From Panulirus ornatus (Eukaryota > Arthropoda > Malacostraca > Decapoda > Palinuridae), in the NCBI RefSeq assembly GCF_036320965.1, contig NC_092225.1, forward strand, positions 60,491,108 to 60,555,107: a DNA stretch of 64,000 bases, read 5' to 3'. This document shows positions 38,476 to 50,984 of this stretch, in pieces. The notes under the pieces were generated by a model that made no database searches, had not been told where the DNA came from, and worked only from the letters and a program-made list of their open reading frames with translations. Each line of letters opens with the position of its first letter. Position 1 is the stretch's first letter. A program made the translations under genes and the position numbers.

Positions 38476-41400
38476 TAACTTTCTAAAATGGAAACAGAAG
38501 AAGAGTCACGCGGGAGTGATCATCCTCCTCGAAGGCTCAGAGTGGGGTGCCTAAATGTGTGTGGATGTAACCAAGATGTGAAAAAAGGAGAGATAGGTAG
38601 TATGTTTGAGGAAAGGAACCTGGATGTTTTGGCTCTGAGTGAAACGAAGCTCAAGGGTAAAGGGGAAGAGTGGTTTGGAAATGTCTGGGGGGTGAAGTCA
38701 GGGGTTAGTGAGAGGACAAGAGCAAGGGAAGGAGTAGCAATACTCCTGAAACAGGAGTTGTGGGAGTATGTGATAGAATGTAAGAAAGTAAATTCTCGAT
38801 TAATATGGGTAAAATTGAAAGTTGATGGAGAGGTGGGTGATTATTGGTGCATATGCACCTGGGCATGAGAAGAAAGATCATGAGAGGCAAGTGTTTTGGA
38901 GCAGCTAAATGAGTGTGTTAGCGGTTTTGATGCACGAGACCGGGTTATAGTGATGGGTGATTTGAATGCAAAGGTGAGTAATGTGGCAGTTGAGGGAATA
39001 ATTGGTATGCATGGGGTGTTCAGTGTTGTAAATGGAAATGGTGAAGAGCTTGTAGATTTATGTGCTGAAAAAGGACTGATGATTGGGAATACCTGGTTTA
39101 AAAAGCGAGATATACATAAGTATACTTATGTAAGTAGGAGAGATGGCCAGAGAGCGTTATTGGATTACGTGTTAATTGACAGGCGTGCGAAAGAGAGACT
39201 TTTGGAGTTAATGTGCTGAGAGGTGCAACTGGAGGGATGTCTGATCATTATCTTGTGGAGGCTAAGGTGAAGATTAGTATGGGTTTTCAGAAAAGAGGAG
39301 TGAATGTTGGGGTGAAGAAGGTGGTGAGAGTAAGTGAGCTTGGGAAGGAGACCTGTGTGGGGAAGTACCAGGAGAGACTGTGTACAGAATGGAAAAAGGT
39401 GAGAACAATGGAAGTAAGGGGAGTGGGGAGGAATGGGATGTATTTAGGGAATCAGTGATGGATTGCGCAAAAGATGCTTGTGGCATGAGAAGAGTGGGAG
39501 GTGGGTGTTTAGAAAGGGTAGTGAGTGGTGGGATGAAGAAGTAAGAGTATTAGTGAAAGAGAAAGAGAGGCATTTGGACGATTTTTGCAGGGAAAAAATG
39601 CAATTGAGTGGGAGATAGTATAAAAGAAAGAGACAGGAGGTCAAGAGAAAGGTGCAAGAGGTGAAAAAAAGGGCAAATGAGAGTTGGGGTGAGAGATATC
39701 ATAAATTTTAGGGAGAATAAAAAGATGTTCTGGAAGGAGGTAAATAAGTGCGTAAGACAAGGGAGCAAATGGGAACTTCAGTGAAGGGCGTCAAATGGGG
39801 AGGTGATAACAAGTAGTGGTGATGTGAGAAGGAGATGGATGAGTATTTTGAAGGTTTGTTGAATGTGTTGATGACAGAGTGGCAGATATAGGGTGTTTTG
39901 GTCGAGGTGGTGTGCAAAGTGAGAGGGTTAGGGAAAATGATTTGGTAAACAGAGAAGAGGTAGTAAAAGCTTTGCGGAAGATGAAAGCCGGCAAGGCAGC
40001 AGGTTTGGATGGTATTGCAGTGGAATTTATTAAAAAAGGGGGTGACTGTATTGTTGACTGGTTGGTAAGGTTATTTAATGTATGTATGACTCATGGTGAG
40101 GTGCCTGAGGATTGGCGGAATGCGTGCATAGTGCCATTGTACAAAGGCAAAGGGGATAAGAGTGAGTGCTCAAATTACAGAGGTATAAGTTTGTTGAGTA
40201 TTCCTGGTAAATTATATGGGAGGGTATTGATTGAGAGGGTGAAGGCATGTACAGAGCATCAGATTGGGGAAGAGCAGTGTGGTTTCAGAAGTGGTAGAGG
40301 ATGTGTGGATCAGGTGTTTGCTTTGAAGAATGTATGTGAGAAATACTTAGAAAAGCAAATGGATTTGTATGTAGCATTTATGGATCTGGAGAAGGCATAT
40401 GATAGAGTTGATAGAGATGCTCTGTGGAAGGTATTAAGAATATATGTGTGGGAGGCAAGTTGTTAGAAGCAGTGAAAAGTTTTTATCGAGGATGTAAGGC
40501 ATGTGTACGTGTAGGATGAGAGGAAAGTGATTGGTTCTCAGTGAATGTAGGTTTGCGGCAGGGGTGTGTGATGTCTCCATGGCTGTTTAATTTGTTTATG
40601 GATGGGGTTGTTAGGGAGGTAAATGCAAGAGTTTTGGAAAGAGGGGCAAGTATGAAGTCTGTTGGGGATGAGAGAGCTTGGGAAGTGAGTCAGTTGTTGT
40701 TCGCTGATGATACAGCGCTGGTGGCTGATTCATGTGAGAAACTGCAGAAGCTGGTGACTGAGTTTGGTAAAGTGTGTGGAAGAAGAAATTTAAGAGTAAA
40801 TGTGAATAAGAGCAAGGTTATTAGGTACAGTAGGGTTGAGGGTCAAGTCAATTGGGAGGTGAGTTTGAATGGAGAAAAACTGGAGGAAGTGAAGTGTTTT
40901 AGATATCTGGGAGTGGATCTGGCAGCGGATGGAACCATGGAAGCGGAAGTGGATCATAGGGTGGGGGAGGGGGCGAAAATTCTGGGGGCCTTGAAGAATG
41001 TGTGGAAGTCGAGAACATTATCTCGGAAAGCAAAAATGGGTATGTTTGAAGGAATAGTGGTTCCAACAATGTTGTATGGTTGCGAGGCGTGGGCTATGGA
41101 TAGAGTTGTGCGCAGGAGGATGGATGTGCTGGAAATGAGATGTTTGAGGACAATGTGTGGTGTGAGGTGGTTTGATCGAATGAGTAACGTAAGGGTAAGA
41201 GAGATGTGTGGAAATAAAAAGAGCGTGGTTGAGAGAGCAGAAGAAGGTGTTTTGAAGTGGTTTGGGCACATGGAGAGAATGAGTGAGGAAAGATTGACCA
41301 AGAGGATATATGTGTCGGAGGTGGAGGGAACGAGGAGAAGAGGGAGACCAAATTGGATGTGGAAAGATGGAGTGAAAAAGATTTTGTGTGATCGGGGCCT

Positions 41401-41675
41401 GAACATGCAGGAGGGTGAAAGGAGGGCAAGGAATAGAGTGAATTGGATCGATGTGGTATACCGGGGTTGACGTGCTGTCAGTGGATTGAATCAGGGCATG
41501 TGAAGCGTCTGGGGTAAACCATGGAAAGCTGTGTAGGTATGTATATTTGCGTGTGTGGACGTATGTATATACATGTGTATGGGGGGGGGTTGGGCCATTT
41601 CTTTCGTCTGTTTCCTTGCGCTACCTCGCAAACGCGGGAGACAGCGACAAAGTATAATAAACAAAAAATAAATAT
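38476..41675 (+). pseudogene. L family LINE, full-length tandem copy with indel frameshifts
   Basis: Complete unit from leader to 3' end. EN motifs: LSETKLKGKG (38,488-38,868), VIVMGDLNAKVSN, LLDYVLIDRR (38,896-39,219), GGMSDHYLVEAKVK (39,213-39,458). RT: KAAGLDGIAVEFIKKGG through DLYVAFMDLEKAYDRVD (39,879-40,466), then a 309-codon frame 40,541-41,470 with GLRQGCVMSP, FADDTALVAD and the whole C-terminal region. It carries the AGA to TGA stop at 40,517-40,519. The EN half differs from the copy at 41,700 mostly by single-base deletions (near 38,836, 38,898, 39,206, 39,425), few of them substitutions. The 3' UTR is short type. Confidence 0.92.
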
Positions 41676-41679
41676 AAAT

Positions 41680-44600
41680 ATATATATATATATATATATT
41701 AACTTTCTAAAATGGGAAACAGAAGAAGGAGTCACGCGGGGAGTGATCATCCTCCTCGAAGGCTCAGAGTGGGGTGCCTAAATGTGTGTGGATGTAACCA
41801 AGATGTGAAAAAAGGAGAGATAGGTAGTATGTTTGAGGAAAGGAACCTGGATGTTTTGGCTCTGAGTGAAACGAAGCTCAAGGGTAAAGGGGAAGAGTGG
41901 TTTGGAAATGTCTGGGGAGTGAAGTCAGGGGTTAGTGAGAGGACAAGAGCAAGGGAAGGAGTAGCAATACTCCTGAAACAGGACTTGTGGGAGTATGTGA
42001 TAGAATGTAAGAAAGTAAATTCTCGATTAATATGGGTAAAATTGAAAGTTGATGGAGAGAGGTGGGTGATTATTGGTGCATATGCACCTGGGCATGAGAA
42101 GAAAGATCATGAGAGGCAAGTGTTTTGGGAGCAGCTAAATGAGTGTGTTAGCGGTTTTGATGCACGAGACCGGGTTATAGTGATGGGTGATTTGAATGCA
42201 AAGGTGAGTAATGTGGCAGTTGAGGGAATAATTGGTATGCATGGGGTGTTCAGTGTTGTAAATGGAAATGGTGAAGAGCTTGTAGATTTATGTGCTGAAA
42301 AAGGACTGATGATTGGGAATACCTGGTTTAAAAAGCGAGATATACATAAGTATACTTATGTAAGTAGGAGAGATGGCCAGAGAGCGTTATTGGATTACGT
42401 GTTAATTGACAGGCGTGCGAAAGAGAGACTTTTGGAGGTTAATGTGCTGAGAGGTGCAACTGGAGGGATGTCTGATCATTATCTTGTGGAGGCTAAGGTG
42501 AAGATTAGTATGGGTTTTCAGAAAAGAGGAGTGAATGTTGGGGTGAAGAAGGTGGTGAGAGTAAGTGAGCTTGGGAAGGAGACCTGTGTGGGGAAGTACC
42601 AGGAGAGACTGTGTACAGAATGGAAAAAGGTGAGAACAATGGAAGTAAGGGGAGTGGGGGAGGAATGGGATGTATTTAGGGAATCAGTGATGGATTGCGC
42701 AAAAGATGCTTGTGGCATGAGAAGAGTGGGAGGTGGGCTGTTTAGAAAGGGTAGTGAGTGGTGGGATGAAGAAGTAAGAGTATTAGTGAAAGAGAAGAGA
42801 GAGGCATTTGGACGATTTTTGCAGGGAAAAAATGCAATTGAGTGGGAGAAGTATAAAAGAAAGAGACAGGAGGTCAAGAGAAAGGTGCAAGAGGTGAAAA
42901 AAAGGGCAAATGAGAGTTGGGGTGAGAGACTATCAGTAAATTTTAGGGAGAATAAAAAGATGTTCTGGAAGGAGGTAAATAGGGTGCGTAAGACAAGGGA
43001 GCAAATGGGAACTTCAGTGAAGGGCGTAAATGGGGAGGTGATAACAAGTAGCGGTGATGTGAGAAGGAGATGGAATGAGTATTTTGAAGGTTTGTTGAAT
43101 GTGTCTGATGACAGAGTGGCAGATATAGGGTGTTTGGGTCGAGGTGGTGTGCAAAGTGAGAGGGTTAGGGAAAATGATTTGGTAAACAGAGAAGAGGTAG
43201 TAAAAGCTTTGCGGAAGATGAAAGCCGGCAAGGCAGCAGGTTTGGATGGTATTGCAGTGGAATTTATTAAGAAAGGGGGTGACTGTATTGTTGACTGGTT
43301 GGTAAGGTTATTTAATGTATGTATGACTCATGGTGAGGTGCCTGAGGATTGGCGGAATGCGTGCGTAGTGCCATTGTACAAAGGCAAAGGGGATAAGAGT
43401 GAGTGCTCAAATTACAGAGGTATAAGTTTGTTGAGTATTCCTGGTAAATTATATGGGAGGGTATTGATTGAGAGGGTGAAGGCATGTACAGAGCATCAGA
43501 TTGGGGAAGAGCAGTGCGGTTTCAGAAGTGGTAGAGGATGTGTGGATCAGGTGTTTGCTTTGAAGAATGTATGTGAGAAATACTTAGAAAAGCAAATGGA
43601 TTTGTATGTAGCATTTATGGATCTGGAGAAGGCATATGATAGAGTTGATAGAGATGCTCTGTGGAAGGTATTAAGAATATATGGTGTGGGAGGCAAGTTG
43701 TTAGAAGCAGTGAAAAGTTTTTATCGAGGATGTAAGGCATGTGTACGTGTAGGAAGAGAGGAAAGTGATTGGTTCTCAGTGAATGTAGGTTTGCGGCAGG
43801 GGTGTGTGATGTCTCCATGGTTGTTTAATTTGTTTATGGATGGGGTTGTAAGGGAGGTAAATGCAAGAGTCCTGGAAAGAGGGGCAAGTATGAAGTCTGT
43901 TGGGGATGAGAGAGCTTGGGAAGTGAGTCAGTTGTTGTTCGCTGATGATACAGCGCTGGTGGCTGATTCATGTGAGAAACTGCAGAAGCTGGTGACTGAG
44001 TTTGGTAAAGTGTGTGGAAGAAGAAAGTTGAGAGTAAATGTGAATAAGAGCAAGGTTATTAGGTACAGTAGGGGTGAGGGTCAAGTCAATTGGGAGGTGA
44101 GTTTGAATGGAGAAAAACTGGAGGAAGTGAAGTGTTTTAGATATCTGGGAGTGGATCTGTCAGCGGATGGAACCATGGAAGCGGAAGTGGATCATAGGGT
44201 GGGGGAGGGGGGCGAAAATTTTGGGAGCCTTGAAAAATGTGTGGAAGTCGAGAACATTATCTCGGAAAGCAAAAATGGGTATGTTTGAGGGAATAGTGGT
44301 TCCAACAATGTTGTATGGTTGCGAGGCGTGGGCTATGGATAGAGATGTGCGCAGGAGGATGGATGTGCTGGAAATGAGATGTTTGAGGACAATGTGTGGT
44401 GTGAGGTGGTTTGATCGAGTAAGTAACGTAAGGATAAGAGAGATGTGTGGAAATAAAAAGAGCGTGGTTGAGAGAGCAGAAGAGGGTGTTTTGAAATGGT
44501 TTGGGCACATGGAGAGAATGAGTGAGGAGAGATTGACCAAGAGGATATATGTGTCGGAGGTGGAGGGAACGAGGAGAAGAGGGAGACCAAATTGGAGGTG

Positions 44601-44898
44601 GAAAGATGGAGTGAAAAAGATTTTGTGTGATCGGGGGCTGAACATGCAGGAGGGTGAAAGGAGGGCAAGAAATAGAGTGAATTGGAGTCATGTGGTATAC
44701 AGGGGTTGACGTGCTGTCAGTGGATTGAAGCAAGGCATGTGAAGCGTCTGGGGTAAACCATGGAAAGCTGTGTAGGTATGTATATTTGCGTGTGTGGACG
44801 TGTGTATGTACATGTGTATGGGGGGGGGGGGTTGGGCCATTTCTTTCGTCTGTTTCCTTGCGCTACCTCGCAAACGCGGGAGACAGCGACAAAGTATA

Positions 44899-44900
<2 letters not shown>
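41680..44900 (+). mobile_element. L family LINE, best-preserved full-length copy
   Basis: 3.2-kb unit bounded by (AT)n at both ends: leader from ttaactttctaaaatgggaa, one EN-RT ORF, 190-base short-type 3' UTR with the terminal gcgctacctcgcaaacgcgg, then A-run plus (TA)n. Size, single ORF, no RNase H motif seen, and a short-repeat rather than plain poly(A) tail fit the RTE group of non-LTR elements. Target-site duplications cannot be read because both flanks are TA repeat. Confidence 0.93.
41712..44709 (+). pseudogene. L element EN-RT polyprotein, one frameshift from open
   Basis: Open for 858 codons from ATG 41,712 to 44,288, the last ~25 of them out of frame. The true frame continues to 44,709, so the full product would be about 1,000 residues. 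EN: Asn24 (CLNVCGCN), Glu53 (LSETKLKG), AYAPG 123-127, GDLN 159-162, DYVL 228-231, SDH 254-256. RT: LDGIAVEFIKKGG, KLYGRVL, catalytic Asp637 (AFMDLEKAYDR), LRQG 694-697, FADD 743-746. C-terminus: [33 protein letters not shown]. The break is one extra G in the run 44,207-44,212, where sister copies have five. The start is chosen because it is the first ATG after the leader and gives the longest frame. No nonsense codon is seen in the EN or RT core. Confidence 0.92.

Positions 44901-45215
<315 letters not shown>

Positions 45216-45275
<60 letters not shown>
45216..45275. repeat. (AT)n microsatellite
   Basis: TA repeat between the Jockey-like fragment and S1 copy 6. Confidence 0.97.
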
Positions 45276-45293
<18 letters not shown>

Positions 45294-45521
45294 TTTTTCA
45301 TACTATTCGCTATTTCCCGCGATAGCGAGGTAGCGTTAAGAACAGAGGACTGGGCCTTTGAGGGAATATTCTCACCTGGACCTCTCCTCTGTTCCTTCTT
45401 TTGGAAAAAAAAAAAAAACGAGAGGGGAGGATTTCCAGCCCCCCCGCTCCCTTCCCTTTTAGTCGCCTTCTACGACACGCAGGGAATACGTGGGAAGTAT
45501 TCTTTCTCCCCTATCCCCAGG

Positions 45522-45524
<3 letters not shown>
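45276..45524 (-). mobile_element. Short element S1, copy 6, antisense
   Basis: Full-length S1 on the minus strand: T-run, ctattcgctatttcccgcga, gcgaggtagcgttaagaaca, A-run, cttttagtcgccttctacga, ctatccccagggaa. It is head to head with copy 7 across an AT tract. Confidence 0.9.

Positions 45525-45573
<49 letters not shown>
45525..45573. repeat. (AT)n microsatellite
   Basis: About 49 bases of TA at the centre of the S1 inverted pair. Confidence 0.97.
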
Positions 45574-45575
<2 letters not shown>

Positions 45576-45819
45576 TCGCCGGGAATAGGGGAGAAAGAAT
45601 ACTGCCCTTGTATTCCCTGCGTGTCGTAGAAGGCGACTAAAAGGGGAGAGAGTGGGGGGCTGGAAATCCTCCCCTTCAGTTTTACTTTTCCAAAAAGAAG
45701 GAACAGAGAAGGGGACCAAGTGAGGATTTTGTTTCCCCCTGAGTCATCTGTTCTTGACGCTAACTCGCAAACGTGGGAAATGGCAGAAATACATGAGAAA
45801 AAGAAGGAAAAAGAAGAGA

Positions 45820-45820
<1 letters not shown>
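45574..45820 (+). mobile_element. Short element S1, copy 7, diverged
   Basis: Sense S1 with more substitutions than the others (gccgggaataggggagaaag at the start, gacgctaactcgcaaacgtg near the end), followed by an A/G-rich stretch and (AT)n. Confidence 0.88.

Positions 45821-45909
<89 letters not shown>
45821..45909. repeat. (AT)n microsatellite
   Basis: TA repeat with one TTT interruption. Confidence 0.97.
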
Positions 45910-45911
<2 letters not shown>

Positions 45912-47104
45912 CATTTATTCAGTCATTAATCACAGTCATAAAAGTCCAAAACATCTCTATTAAAAAGCACCTTACCTCTTCACGCAGGCGTCATGGTGGA
46001 CCCCCATACCGTGCTTCAGGTCTTCCATCACTGGCCGTTAAAATTTTACTGTTCGAGTCAGACAAAAGTCTGGGCTGCCCCCGCCGTCGAGACCATAAAA
46101 GCCAGAGGGAGACACAGTCATTTAATTTGACTTGTCCTTTTGTTCAGTTAGGTGACCTCTTGAAAGGGAAAATTTTTTTTGTATTGCTTTTTCATGTCCA
46201 GTAATTGAATTATGTAAAGTTTTACTGAAGAGAAAATTAATCATATTCATATTTCTATAATTTATAAAAATAACCCCTCCTCCCAAAAAAGAAAATGTAC
46301 CATTTTTTTTAGTAGCTACTTCTCGGGGGGAAAACGGGAGGAAACAAAATTATTTTGAGGGGAATAATTATTCAAATGTGTTCTGTTGTTCAAACTGTTG
46401 CCTCTAAAACGTGTTTTGAAGAAAGTCATCAGTCACGTTCCCAATTTCTAACACGTCTCAGATCATAACACCCACAAACGCTTCACCAAATACCCTCACA
46501 GTTGAAGGAGAATTGACTTTGTGCTTTCACGCACATTATTTACACGAAGGTAAATAGCAATCCTTCTCAGCTACTCTGTTAGTAAAGGGAAATTACGACT
46601 GCATCTAGACATTGTTCGCAGCTTCCCTGAATGGTGAAAGGAAAGTCGTTCATCTTATGGGCATCCCCTCCATTACCTCGCCCTGTTTATGTCAGAGCGA
46701 GCCAGCCCCGAAAATGATTAACTTGTGGACGTGAACAAATGCTGACGCTTATGTGCCCCAACGTATTTGGAAGAGTGGAGCATTAGCCTGTTATAGCTGG
46801 CGAGATGCCGCGTCTAGTGCGTGGAAGATAAGCAGGTTGTGTGGCTTGCCTCCAGGAGGGTTGGGTGTTGTGTGCAGCCACTTGCAGATGATGTTGTGAG
46901 ATGGGCCTAATACGAGATCATTATCTCTAAGTTTGTCTTACTGTCTCGCAGGTCATCTAACTGTTTGTCCACCCGTTCAACTCTCGGAGTATGAAGGCGT
47001 CTCTCCAAATAGTCATATTTGAAACACTGTTATCTTTTTCTGTCTATATGTTCTGTTTATACTTTGTCTGTCTAGCTACCTTTTCGTCTATCTAATTACG
47101 TTCC
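45910..47104. other. Unique sequence, no gene seen
   Basis: Open frames below 100 codons, no recognisable motif. Confidence 0.5.
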
Positions 47105-47160
47105 TGTCTTTTTGTCTATCTATCTGTCTATCCATCTATATATCTATCTATCTATCTCTA
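47105..47160. repeat. (TCTA/TCTG)n tetranucleotide tract
   Basis: Imperfect TCTA repeat, with worn TCTG copies upstream from about 47,040. Confidence 0.9.
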
Positions 47161-47216
47161 TGTACATAGATAAACAGATATATGTATTCATACATATTGC
47201 AAGGGGTCACATTGGT

Positions 47217-47268
47217 GCGCGTGATCAAGGGAACTTAGCGTGTTTCATTTCCTCGTGGACTCGTTGGA

Positions 47269-47270
<2 letters not shown>
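47217..47270 (+). mobile_element. Short element S2, 3' fragment
   Basis: aagggaacttagcgtgtttc then atttcctcgtggactcgttg matches the last ~45 bases of S2 at 61,922-62,052, and (AT)n follows as in the full copy. Confidence 0.75.

Positions 47271-47331
<61 letters not shown>
47271..47331. repeat. (AT)n microsatellite
   Basis: TA repeat forming the tail of the S2 fragment. Confidence 0.97.
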
Positions 47332-47333
<2 letters not shown>

Positions 47334-47565
47334 CATATACGCATAAATTGCGACTCTGTGGGTGTCTATTTATCTGGCTTTCCATCTGTTAATCAGTCAG
47401 GGAAGCAGTATATTATATTTCTTCTTTATAACTGATCTTTATTTTTCTGTAATCTATCTGTGTGTCCGTCTAGATCTGTCTTTGATACGCTAACATGTCC
47501 ATATCCATCATGTATATCAGCATATCTCGAGGTATATGTCAGGTATATGTCCATCTGGACGTCAA

Positions 47566-47567
<2 letters not shown>
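47332..47567. other. Unique sequence, no gene seen
   Basis: Short unique spacer with TCTG-rich parts between two AT tracts. Confidence 0.5.

Positions 47568-47636
<69 letters not shown>
47568..47636. repeat. (AT)n microsatellite
   Basis: TA repeat of about 69 bases. Confidence 0.97.
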
Positions 47637-47640
<4 letters not shown>

Positions 47641-47835
47641 CGTTCGTGTTACCGGAGTCCTCCTCCATGTGGACTCCCGCCATCTGCGAGGCCTTTTCGT
47701 CATCAGTTAACGAAAGGATAGACTCTTTTCGAGGAAAGTCTCGATCCATATAAGCTCATTATTTCCCTGCCTCTGACCGTAGCGCAGCGTCGAAGCTGCA
47801 GGAGCCCTAGAAAAAAATGATTCGTTGTGTTTTAT

Positions 47836-47850
47836 ATATGTGTGTGTGTG

Positions 47851-47947
<97 letters not shown>

Positions 47948-47948
47948 A
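47836..47948. repeat. (GT)n-(AT)n-(GT)n compound microsatellite
   Basis: GT on both sides of a TA core at about 47,858-47,927. Confidence 0.97.
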
Positions 47949-48410
47949 ATGCTAGGTATTCGTCTGCTCTGAGAAGAGTAGCCTCCACCTCTCTTACCAT
48001 TTTCATTGATATTTCCATCATATTCTCGTTTTCTCCCATGCAGTTTCCCTCCTCATTACCATATCATGAGTCATTCATTCTCTTACATTTATTCCCCTCA
48101 AATAAGTACGCTGGGCTCTTCCTCGTTCATTGTAGTCAAACTTGAAAACGACTAACTATTTCTATTTATTCGTTACTTTTTATTAGCCATTTCTTTTTAG
48201 GTTTGCTCCAGTTTTGCAAATGTTCACGTCATCATTCCTCTCTTGTTTTATAATTGAGTCATCTGTCTTCATTACTTTTTTTTCCAACAGCCTCTGGTGT
48301 TTAATCCGGTTTTTACTGTCTGTGCTTTGCCATCACACACGCTCTTAGTATTCTGGTAACATGTCTCGACTTTAACTACCTTCTCACAGCTATCACCGCC
48401 AGACTTGGTG
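47949..48410. other. Unique sequence, no gene seen
   Basis: T- and C-rich; no supported feature. Confidence 0.5.
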
Positions 48411-48564
<154 letters not shown>

Positions 48565-48682
48565 TATACTTTATTCTCGTCTTGACCCCTTTTCCTGCTA
48601 AACTTTAATTCCAGATTCATATATTCCCTTAATCAAGAGGCGCTAACAGTACACCCATCTTATTCCTACATACTGTATAAAG

Positions 48683-48872
<190 letters not shown>

Positions 48873-49439
48873 GGGTATGCTAATACTGCGATGAAATCAC
48901 TGTCTGTTCTCACTATTCCACCATGAACAACCCATCCAGCAAGTCTAGCAACATGGGCTTCTACTTTTGTTCTCCGGAATATCGGAGACCTTATAGTATT
49001 TTTACTACGTATGCCTTCCATCACCTCCCTACTAATGTATAGAGTAAATGATGAAAATCAACTTAAAGCGATTACTCTATCTTAAAAAAAGCTCAGTCGT
49101 CTGCTAAAGTGTCTGTTGCACTGCGATTGTCCTTGCAATAAATGCTACGAGCAAATCCCCACATCTTCAGCATTATCCTCAAAACAGTCTTGTCCTGGCC
49201 AACATCAGATGCATGTCGCTCTCCATGACCAGTCCACATAGTTATTCTCAAGTCCATTTATTTACTCTTCGGCCAAAGACTTTTTTCCTAGGATATTGAG
49301 CTCATTAATGGATCATTAGAACTGACTCTCACGTGTTTTATCGAATCATTAGTGTTTTCTTGGCTAGAGTGTGCTTATCTCACGTTGTACGTCTCGGTAT
49401 CAAGGAGTTATTTTCTTGCAGGGAGCATAAGATGTGCGT
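48873..49439. other. Unique sequence, no gene seen
   Basis: No supported ORF or repeat. Confidence 0.5.
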
Positions 49440-49652
49440 GATCATGTGGCGGTCAGCGTTCCTGACCGCGACGCATTCACGGGCCCCCAAGGGTCGAGAG
49501 CATAGGTTCGAATCCTGGTTGCGGCAGTCGGTCCGTAGTCCACCCAGCTGTTCATCCACCCTTAGGGCCTGGTCGATGAGATATAGCGTCAATTGGATGG
49601 CCTTGATTAGGGCCACAGCTGCCCGTTTCGTCTCAGATAACTTAAAAAAAAA
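49440..49652 (+). mobile_element. tRNA-derived SINE, sense
   Basis: tRNA-like head with tggcggtcagcgttcctgac as A-box region and ataggttcgaatcctgg as B box (49,501-49,517), then a body with agtccacccagctgttcatc, ggtcgatgagat, and a 3' part atggccttgattagggccac ending in an A-run at 49,644-49,652. The cagctgttcatcc / tggttgatga module also occurs in the antisense SINE at 54,240-54,500. Confidence 0.65.
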
Positions 49653-49689
49653 TGTTTTACACTACCCATGCATCACCTAACAGCACTGT

Positions 49690-49865
49690 ACCTAGTGTGT
49701 GTTTCCCCCACCCCCAACCCTCCTGTTTCGTGAGGGAAGGGGATCTTTCACCTGGCTAGTCCTTCCCAGCTTGTTCACAATTGCTCCCGAGGATTCGAAC
49801 ACGTCCATTTCCTCGTCTGCTTTACAGGCAGGTCTTCTGCTACGTCTCCCCTGCCTGATGTCGCC
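49690..49865 (-). mobile_element. Possible tRNA-derived SINE, antisense
   Basis: On the minus strand gacgtagcagaagacctgcc (A-box-like), ctgc-ctgtaaa-gcag (anticodon-arm-like hairpin) and gtgttcgaatcctcgg (B box, complement at 49,788-49,803) stand in tRNA order and spacing. A purine-rich body follows. No second copy is seen in the window. Confidence 0.45.
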
Positions 49866-49881
49866 GGGTCTCTGTCGTTTC

Positions 49882-49884
<3 letters not shown>

Positions 49885-49957
<73 letters not shown>
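49885..49957. repeat. (CT)n microsatellite
   Basis: About 72 bases of CT. Confidence 0.98.
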
Positions 49958-49960
<3 letters not shown>

Positions 49961-50384
49961 CTCCCCTTCCCTGTCATGGCAAACAGTAATTATCCTGCAG
50001 ATCACATCGACCCTCTCCCTCGAGGAACCTGTCGGAGATGAAAGGTTGGTGTATATTTATATTACTGTTCGCCTCAACCCCGAGAATCTAAAGGCAGAGT
50101 TTAAGTGAACACCTTTTTATACTTTAAGACGCCATAAATGTACAATATTATAAATTATTGACCGTGCAGGATGAATCATGATTCGGATTCGCAACGGTGC
50201 TTGTAAGTCTATTCATTTGACCTATGCAGTAGTGAAGGCTGGACGAGAAATTTGAATTCCACTGAAAACAGAAAGGAAAGTGTGATTAACATAGGCCCTT
50301 GATATTATGAGCGGATGATATATGTACCGGTATCCACGTACTTCTATATAGGTCAAGTTTGGGGAATCAATTAATCTTTCAAGT
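49958..50384. other. Unique sequence, no gene seen
   Basis: AT-rich; no supported feature. Confidence 0.5.
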
Positions 50385-50685
50385 GGACTTAGAAAGATTC
50401 AGACATTAGATAGACTGGGAAAGATTCAGACACTGAATGGACAGATAAAGATTCAGATAGAGTGGATAGGGGAAGACTCAGTCATTAAATGGACAGGGGA
50501 TGATTCAGACATAAAGTGGAAAAGGAAAGATGCAGACACTGAATAGACAGGAAGAGATTCAGGCATAAAGTAGACAGGGAAATATTCAGAGAAAGTGTAG
50601 AGAGAGAGATTCAAAAACAAATAAGTGTTAAGGATAAGTTTGTCATAGAGTGTACGAAGATAGATTCAGACACCGCAAATAGATA
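50385..50685. repeat. Degenerate ~30-36-bp minisatellite
   Basis: About eight worn units share aagattcagacattgaatgg-like wording with gacaggga between them (near 50,391, 50,421, 50,451, 50,501, 50,531, 50,558, 50,583, 50,660). Confidence 0.7.
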
Positions 50686-50984
50686 TCTCAAGTCATATCA
50701 AGCCATTGATAAAAATCGTCATTTATCGACAGCTTAGATTATCACTTCATTTTTGCGACGCTTCGAATCAAAGTCTCGACTCCCGAAGCTTCGCTGTAGG
50801 ACGGGCCATCGAACTCTCTCCCGCCCTAAACGCCCTTACTATAGTTAAAGACTCACCGTTGGGAACAGCATCTAATCCTTTGGAAACTATTGTGCTGGTC
50901 AGTCTTAGTCTTGTGGGTGGTTGGCGGTGAAGCCAGCGATAAATCCTTGGTAACGGGGCTGTCTTGCCAGCAGTGAACATTTGG

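Noticed and set aside
49505..49520. Functional tRNA genes at 35,803, 49,440, 49,790 and 54,432
   Set aside because: Heads have plausible A/B boxes but incomplete acceptor and anticodon arms and are followed by SINE bodies. They are tRNA-derived, not tRNA genes.
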